Origin: Schlegelella_A sp035493195
GTDB lineage: Bacteria > Pseudomonadota > Gammaproteobacteria > Burkholderiales > Burkholderiaceae_C
DNA: 10,333 bases
Direction of reading: 5' to 3'
Assembly (NCBI GenBank): GCA_035493195.1
Contig: DATJIM010000159.1
Coordinates: 1 to 10,333 of the forward strand
The notes beneath the pieces were generated by a model. The model was given only the letters and a program-made list of their open reading frames with translations. It was not told the origin of the DNA and made no database searches. The translations under genes and the position numbers were made by a program. Shown here one piece after another: positions 6,240 through 10,333 of this stretch. How positions within the stretch are numbered: the first letter of the stretch is position 1; each line of letters begins with the position of its first letter.

Positions 6240-6440
6240 GCCAGGAGAGAGCGCCGCTCGCGCGACGCCGCCGAAGGCGCAGACCCGAGGGTCGAACGCT
6301 CAGGCAACAAGGACTGGCAAACGCTTGCTCGCAAGCGTCCTCGCTGGAGAGAGACCCGTCGCGAGCGGGTCCACCGAAGGGGCAAGCAACGCCGTTCGCG
6401 GCGCTGCCAATCTCTCAGGTAGAGCGGACAGCAGGAGCGA
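6240..6440 (+). ncRNA. Tandem glycine riboswitch (two aptamers)
   Basis: Two copies of the glycine aptamer signature lie directly upstream of gcvT, the best-known place for this riboswitch. Aptamer I: outer helix GCCAG/CTGGC (6240-6244 with 6314-6318), inner helix GAGCG/CGCTC (6249-6253 with 6297-6301), conserved GCCGAAGG (6270-6277), hairpin GACC-CGAG-GGTC (6282-6293), and the 3' segment CTCAGGCAACAAGGAC. Aptamer II: outer helix TCCT-C-GCTG with CAGCAGGA (6338-6346 with 6429-6436, one bulged C), GAGAGA/TCTCTC, stem GACCCG/CGGGTC (6353-6358 with 6366-6371), conserved ACCGAAGGGGCAA (6373-6385), UUCG-capped stem CGCCG/CGGCG (6390-6403), and CTCTCAGGTAGAGCGGAC. The linker holds an extra hairpin, ACGCTTG/CAAGCGT (6321-6338). 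The GA-rich bases next to the GCCAG helix resemble the known leader-linker kink-turn. Helices were drawn by hand. Glycine is expected to raise expression of the glycine cleavage genes. Confidence 0.95.
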
Positions 6441-6492
6441 TTCCAGCCGTCGGGCGCGAGCCCGGCGGGCGACGTGCTCCGGAGGTCCGCCG
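6424..6492 (+). promoter_or_regulatory. Riboswitch expression platform covering the gcvT ribosome binding site
   Basis: The gcvT Shine-Dalgarno GGAGGT (6481-6486) lies six bases before the ATG. GCGGAC (6424-6429) can pair with GTCCGC (6485-6490), and the nested GGAGC (6434-6438) with GCTCC (6476-6480), leaving GGAG of the Shine-Dalgarno in an internal loop of this structure. A 9-bp GCGA-capped hairpin (6447-6455 with 6460-6468) sits inside. The 5' strands of the occluding helices overlap the 3' strand of the aptamer II outer helix (6429-6436), so the two folds exclude each other. No T-tract follows any hairpin, which points to translational rather than transcriptional control. This is an inference from pairing only. 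Confidence 0.55.
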
Positions 6493-7623
6493 ATGTCCGA
6501 TCCGAACGATTCGCAGGCGCTGCTACGCACGCCCCTGCACGCGCTGCACGTCGAGCTCGGCGCGAAGATGGTGCCTTTCGCCGGCTACGAGATGCCGGTC
6601 TCGTATCCCGCGGGGATCGTCGCCGAGCACCGCCAGTGCCGCGACGCGGCGGCGCTGTTCGACGTCTCGCACATGGGGCAGCTGCGGCTCGTCGGCGCCG
6701 ACGCCGCGGCGGCGCTCGAATCGCTGGTGCCGGTCGACGTCGTCGGCCTCGCCGAAGGCAAGCAGCGCTACGCGCTCTTCACCAACGACGCCGGCGGCAT
6801 CCTCGACGACCTGATGGTGACGCGGCGCGCCGAGCATCTGTTCTTGGTGGTCAACGCCGGCTGCAAGGTCGCCGACATCGACCACCTGCGCGCCGAGATC
6901 GGGCGCCGCTGCGCGATCGAGCCGATGCCCGAGCACGCGCTGCTCGCGCTGCAAGGTCCTGCGGCAGGCGCGGTGATGGAGCGCCTCGCGCCGTCGCTCG
7001 CCACGCTGACCTTCATGAGCGGCGCTGCCGCGAAGATCGCGGGGATCGACGTCTTCGCGACGCGCTCGGGATATACCGGCGAGGACGGCTTCGAGATCTC
7101 GGTCGCGGGCGAGAGCGCCGACGCCCTCGTCCGCGCGCTGCTCGACGCGCCCGAGGTCAAGCCTGCCGGCCTCGGCGCGCGCGACACGCTGCGCCTCGAG
7201 GCGGGTCTCTGCCTGTACGGTCACGACATCGACACGACGACGACGCCGATCGAAGCGGCGCTCGGGTGGGCGATCCAGAAGGTGCGCCGTCCGGGCGGCG
7301 CGCGGGCCGGCGGCTACCCGGGCGCGGCGACGATCGAGAAGCAGCTCGCCAGCGGCACGGCGAGAAAGCGCGTCGGCCTGCTCGGCCTCGATCGCGCTCC
7401 CGTGCGCGAGGGCGCGGCGATCGTCGACGACGGCGGCGGCGCGATCGGCCGGGTGACGAGCGGCACCGTCGGGCCGAGCGTCGGCAAACCCATCGCGCTC
7501 GCGTACGTGCCGAGCGCGCTCGCCGCGGTCGGAACTCCGCTCGACGCCGACCTCCGCGGCAAGCGCCAGCCGATGCAGGTCGCGACGCTTCCCTTCATGC
7601 CCCACCGCTACTTCCGCGGCTGA
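6493..7623 (+). CDS. gcvT: Glycine cleavage system T-protein (aminomethyltransferase)
   Basis: GcvT transfers the methylene group from the aminomethyl-lipoyl arm of GcvH to tetrahydrofolate, releasing ammonia and forming 5,10-methylene-THF. The 376 residues fit the family (E. coli 364). Recognisable segments are TPLHALHVELGAKMVPFAGYEMPVSY cut here as the N-terminal folate-domain start (about 13-38), LFDVSHMGQL (55-64), RYALFTNDAGGILDDLMVT (92-110) with the conserved Asp105/Asp106 pair near the folate site, SGYTGEDGFEIS, ARDTLRLEAGLCLYGHD and, in the C-terminal beta-barrel domain, GRVTSGTVGPSVGKPIALAYV. The ATG at 6493 is fixed by GGAGGT at a 6-base spacing. The frame is open upstream through the riboswitch to about 6058, but that stretch is regulatory RNA and antisense to rlmD. 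It is the first gene of the operon, followed 24 bases later by gcvH. Confidence 0.97.
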   Translation: MSDPNDSQALLRTPLHALHVELGAKMVPFAGYEMPVSYPAGIVAEHRQCRDAAALFDVSHMGQLRLVGADAAAALESLVPVDVVGLAEGKQRYALFTNDAGGILDDLMVTRRAEHLFLVVNAGCKVADIDHLRAEIGRRCAIEPMPEHALLALQGPAAGAVMERLAPSLATLTFMSGAAAKIAGIDVFATRSGYTGEDGFEISVAGESADALVRALLDAPEVKPAGLGARDTLRLEAGLCLYGHDIDTTTTPIEAALGWAIQKVRRPGGARAGGYPGAATIEKQLASGTARKRVGLLGLDRAPVREGAAIVDDGGGAIGRVTSGTVGPSVGKPIALAYVPSALAAVGTPLDADLRGKRQPMQVATLPFMPHRYFRG

Positions 7624-7647
7624 CGCCGCGCCAACCGAGGAACCGCC

Positions 7648-8019
7648 ATGCCCGTCTTCTTCACCTCCGACCACGAGTGGATCGACACCGACGGCGCAAC
7701 CGCGACCGTCGGCATCACGATGCACGCGCAGGACGCGCTCGGCGACGTCGTCTTCGTCGACCTGCCCGCCGTCGGCGCGACGTTCAGGAAGGGCGACGTC
7801 GCCGGCGTCGTCGAGTCGGTGAAGGCGGCCGCGGATCTCTACATGCCCGCGGGCGGCGAGATCGTCGAGGTCAACGAGGCGTTGCGCGATGATCCGTCGC
7901 TCGCCAACAGCGATCCGCAGGCGGCGGGCTGGTTCTTCAAGGTCCGCCTCAGCGATCCGGCGGAGACGTCGTCGCTGATGGACAAGTCGGCATACGACGA
8001 CCTCGTCAAGAGCCTGTGA
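7648..8019 (+). CDS. gcvH: Glycine cleavage system H-protein (lipoyl carrier)
   Basis: GcvH carries the aminomethyl group between GcvP, GcvT and lipoamide dehydrogenase on a lipoylated lysine. The lipoyl site is Lys59 in ESVKAAADLYMP, and the lipoyl-domain fold is marked by VGITMHAQDALGDVVFVDLP (21-40) and the closing segment NSDPQAAGWFFKVRLSD. Length is 123 residues against 129 in E. coli; the N-terminus before HEW is slightly short (MPVFFTSDHEW). GAGGAA (7637-7642) lies five bases before the ATG. The gaps to gcvT (24 bases) and gcvP (20 bases) fit a single operon under the riboswitch. Confidence 0.97.
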   Translation: MPVFFTSDHEWIDTDGATATVGITMHAQDALGDVVFVDLPAVGATFRKGDVAGVVESVKAAADLYMPAGGEIVEVNEALRDDPSLANSDPQAAGWFFKVRLSDPAETSSLMDKSAYDDLVKSL

Positions 8020-8039
8020 CGCGAGTCGCGAGGAACACG

Positions 8040-10333
8040 ATGCCCGATTCCCCGAAGCCGCTCGCCGACCTCCTGACCGGCGGCGAGTTCATCGCCCGTC
8101 ACATCGGCGTCGACGCCGCCGACGAGGCGCGCATGCTCGACGCGATCGGCGCGAAGTCGCGGCGCGCGCTCGTCGAGCAGGTCGTTCCCGACTCGATCGC
8201 GCGGCGGACGCCGATGCGGCTGCCGCCGCCGCTCGGCGAGGTCGACGCGCTCGCCGAGCTGCGCGCGATCGCGAAGCAGAACCGGGTGCTCAAGAGCTTC
8301 ATCGGCCAGGGCTACCACGGCACCCACACGCCTGGCGTCATCCTGCGCAACGTCCTCGAGAGCCCGGCGTGGTACACGGCGTACACGCCGTACCAGTCAG
8401 AGATCTCGCAAGGCCGCCTCGAGGCGCTCGTCAACTTCCAGACCATGGTCACCGACCTCACCGGGATGGCGATCGCGAACGCGTCGATGCTCGACGAGGC
8501 GACCGCGGCCGCCGAGGCGATGACGCTTGCGCGGCGCAGCGTCAGGTGCAAGAGCGACACGATCGTCGTCGCCGGCGACTGCCATCCGCAGACGATCGAG
8601 GTGCTGCAGACACGCGCGGCGCCGCTCGAGCTGAAGGTCGTTCTCGCGAATTCGCACCAGGAGTGGGACACGCTCGTCGGCAGCGGCGATTACTTCGCCG
8701 TCCTCGCGCAGCTGCCGGCGACGAGCGGGCGACTCCACGACCTGCGCGCCGACGCGCCGCGCATCCACGCCCACGGCGCGGCCTTCATCGTCGCCGCCGA
8801 CCTGCTCGCGCTGACGCTGGTCGCGTCGCCCGGCGAGCTCGGCGCCGACATCGCGTGCGGCACGACGCAGCGCTTCGGCGTGCCGATGGGATGCGGCGGC
8901 CCGCACGCCGCGTACCTGGCGTGCCGCGACGAATACAAGCGCGGGCTGCCGGGCCGCCTCGTCGGCGTCAGCGTCGACGCGCACGGCGACACCGCGTACC
9001 GCCTCGCGCTGCAGACGCGCGAGCAGCACATCCGCCGCGAGAAGGCGACGAGCAACATCTGCACCGCACAGGTGCTGCCCGCCGTCGTCGCCAGCATGTA
9101 CGCGGTCTACCACGGCCCGGCCGGGCTGACGCGGATCGCCGAGCGCGTCGCGTCGCTGACCGCGATCGTCGCCGCGGGCTTGCGCGCGCTCGGCCGCACG
9201 GTGCGCAACGACACCGCGTTCGACACGCTCACCGTCGACACCGGCGCCGCGACGGCCGCGATCGCTGCGCGCGCGGTCGATGCCGGCATGAACCTGCGCC
9301 GCTTTCCCGAGTGGGGCGACACGATGCTCGGCATCGCGCTCGACGAGACGACGACCGCGGACGACGTCGTCGCGCTCTGGCGCGTCTTCGCCGACGACGG
9401 CCGCGCCCTGCCCGACTTCGCTGCGCTCGAGCGCAACGCCGTGACGCTGATCCCGCAGACGCTGCGGCGGACGACGCCGTTCCTCACGCATCCGGTCTTC
9501 CAGCGCCACCACAGCGAGACGGCGATGCTGCGCTACTTGCGCAAGCTCGCCGACAAGGACCTCGCGCTCGACCGCTCGATGATCCCGCTCGGCTCGTGCA
9601 CGATGAAGCTGAACGCGACGAGCGAGATGGCGCCGATCACCTGGCCCGAGTTCGCGAACATCCATCCGTTCGCGCCCGCCGACCAGCGCGCGGGCTACGC
9701 AGCGCTCGCGCGCCAGCTCGAGCAGTGGCTGTGCGAGGCGACCGGCTACGCCGGCGTCAGCCTGCAACCGAATGCGGGATCGCAAGGCGAGTACGCCGGG
9801 CTGCTCGCGATCCGCGCCTGGCACGCGGCGCGCGGCGACTCGGCGCGAACGATCTGCCTGATCCCCGAGTCGGCGCACGGCACGAACCCGGCGAGCGCGC
9901 AGATGGCGGGGCTGCAGGTCGTCGTCACCAAGTGCGACGCCGACGGCAACGTCGACCTCGCCGACCTCGAGGCGAAGTGCAAGCAGCACGCCGACCGCCT
10001 CGCGTGCGTGATGATCACGTATCCCTCGACGTACGGCGTCTTCGAGCGGCGCGTCCGCGAGCTGTGCGAGATCGTCCATCGCCACGGCGGCCGCGTCTAC
10101 GTCGACGGCGCGAACATGAACGCGCTCGTCGGCGTCGCGGCCCCCGGCGAGTTCGGCGGCGACGTCAGCCATCTCAACCTGCACAAGACGTTCTGCATTC
10201 CGCACGGCGGCGGCGGCCCCGGCGTCGGCCCGGTGTGCGTCGTCGCCGACCTCGTCCCGTACCTGCCGGCGCATGCGAGCGGGGACGTCGAAGGCGCGGT
10301 CGGCGCGGTGTCGGCGGCGCCGCTCGGCAACGC
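8040..10333 (+). CDS. gcvP: Glycine cleavage system P-protein, glycine decarboxylase (C-terminus cut by window edge)
   Basis: GcvP is the pyridoxal-phosphate enzyme that decarboxylates glycine and passes the aminomethyl group to the lipoyl arm of GcvH. About 764 of the usual 950-odd residues are present. This is the long single-chain form. The N-terminal half includes FIARHIG (17-23), SPAWYTAYTPYQSEISQGRL, SMLDEATAAAEAM, QRFGVPMGCGGPHAAYLACRDEYKRGLPGR and QTREQHIRREKATSNICTAQ. The catalytic half includes MIPLGSCTMKLNATSEM, PNAGSQGEYAGLLAIR, ESAHGTNPASA, YVDGANMNALVG, and HLNLHKTFCIPHGGGGPG, where Lys716 is the PLP lysine. No internal stop was met in reading. GAGGAA (8030-8035) lies four bases before the ATG. 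The gene is the third in the operon. A minus-strand open frame across 8397-10274 is a shadow of its codon use. Confidence 0.97.
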   Translation, partial: MPDSPKPLADLLTGGEFIARHIGVDAADEARMLDAIGAKSRRALVEQVVPDSIARRTPMRLPPPLGEVDALAELRAIAKQNRVLKSFIGQGYHGTHTPGVILRNVLESPAWYTAYTPYQSEISQGRLEALVNFQTMVTDLTGMAIANASMLDEATAAAEAMTLARRSVRCKSDTIVVAGDCHPQTIEVLQTRAAPLELKVVLANSHQEWDTLVGSGDYFAVLAQLPATSGRLHDLRADAPRIHAHGAAFIVAADLLALTLVASPGELGADIACGTTQRFGVPMGCGGPHAAYLACRDEYKRGLPGRLVGVSVDAHGDTAYRLALQTREQHIRREKATSNICTAQVLPAVVASMYAVYHGPAGLTRIAERVASLTAIVAAGLRALGRTVRNDTAFDTLTVDTGAATAAIAARAVDAGMNLRRFPEWGDTMLGIALDETTTADDVVALWRVFADDGRALPDFAALERNAVTLIPQTLRRTTPFLTHPVFQRHHSETAMLRYLRKLADKDLALDRSMIPLGSCTMKLNATSEMAPITWPEFANIHPFAPADQRAGYAALARQLEQWLCEATGYAGVSLQPNAGSQGEYAGLLAIRAWHAARGDSARTICLIPESAHGTNPASAQMAGLQVVVTKCDADGNVDLADLEAKCKQHADRLACVMITYPSTYGVFERRVRELCEIVHRHGGRVYVDGANMNALVGVAAPGEFGGDVSHLNLHKTFCIPHGGGGPGVGPVCVVADLVPYLPAHASGDVEGAVGAVSAAPLGN

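Noticed and set aside
4851..6422. Plus-strand open frame of about 523 codons opposite rlmD and into the riboswitch
   Set aside because: Low-complexity Arg/Asp/Ala-rich product with no motif. rlmD on the other strand carries all its catalytic and cluster residues.
6447..6468. 9-bp GCGA-capped hairpin before gcvT as an intrinsic terminator
   Set aside because: No run of T follows it. The next bases are GCGACGTG, so it is more likely part of a translational platform.
6058..6492. In-frame upstream extension of gcvT through the leader
   Set aside because: The stretch contains the glycine riboswitch and the rlmD start. GcvT aligns with its family only from the ATG at 6493, which has an excellent Shine-Dalgarno.
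6523..7725. Minus-strand open frame of about 400 codons opposite gcvT
   Set aside because: It is a shadow of gcvT codon use, with biased composition and no family resemblance.
8397..10274. Minus-strand open frame of about 625 codons opposite gcvP
   Set aside because: Its translation is rich in Arg, Ala, Asp and Val with no recognisable domain, and it lies exactly opposite the highly conserved gcvP. Long antisense frames are expected at this G+C.
1..10333. Mobile elements, CRISPR arrays, tRNA/rRNA genes, defence or secretion systems
   Set aside because: No transposase, integrase, direct-repeat array, tRNA-like cloverleaf or accessory gene was recognised. All large coding regions are core metabolic or housekeeping genes.

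Overview
This is a high-GC window (roughly two thirds to 70% G+C by eye). It comes from the chromosome of a bacterium that looks proteobacterial, most likely a betaproteobacterium. That rests on the sequence style of CarA, CarB, RlmD, the Bax-inhibitor-1 protein and GcvP, on the gcvT-gcvH-gcvP order with a single-chain P-protein, and on a tandem glycine riboswitch. It is inferred from remembered family sequences, not from a search. Every large gene is a recognisable housekeeping gene. I see no phage, transposon, CRISPR array, toxin-antitoxin or defence genes, and no tRNA or rRNA.

Layout from left to right. (1) Bases 1-2378, minus strand: carA followed by carB (carB is cut by the left edge) encode the two subunits of carbamoyl-phosphate synthetase, and the reading frames overlap by 8 bases. 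(2) Bases 2379-2660: a divergent intergenic region with a good -10 for carAB, a 20-bp imperfect palindrome in the probable carA leader, and a short GTCAG repeat ahead of the next gene. (3) Bases 2661-3356, plus strand: a single seven-helix Bax-inhibitor-1/YccA-family membrane protein, closed by a strong terminator hairpin that probably serves both strands. (4) Bases 3433-6200, minus strand: rlmD (23S rRNA m5U methyltransferase) followed by a short PlsB-like glycerolipid acyltransferase, joined by an ATGA stop/start overlap. (5) Bases 6201-6492: a divergent regulatory region holding a promoter and a tandem glycine riboswitch. (6) Bases 6493-10333, plus strand: gcvT, gcvH and gcvP (cut by the right edge) for the glycine cleavage system.

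How the genes work together. CarA and CarB form one enzyme feeding arginine and pyrimidine synthesis. GcvT, GcvH and GcvP, with a shared lipoamide dehydrogenase not seen here, break glycine down to CO2, ammonia and methylene-tetrahydrofolate; the riboswitch ties their expression to glycine. RlmD and the acyltransferase share an operon but have no obvious biochemical link.

The most interesting signal is the gcvT leader. Its 3' end can be drawn in two mutually exclusive pairings: one closes the second glycine aptamer, the other encloses the gcvT Shine-Dalgarno sequence. This suggests a translational ON switch. The rest is ordinary, and I do not see an undescribed system.
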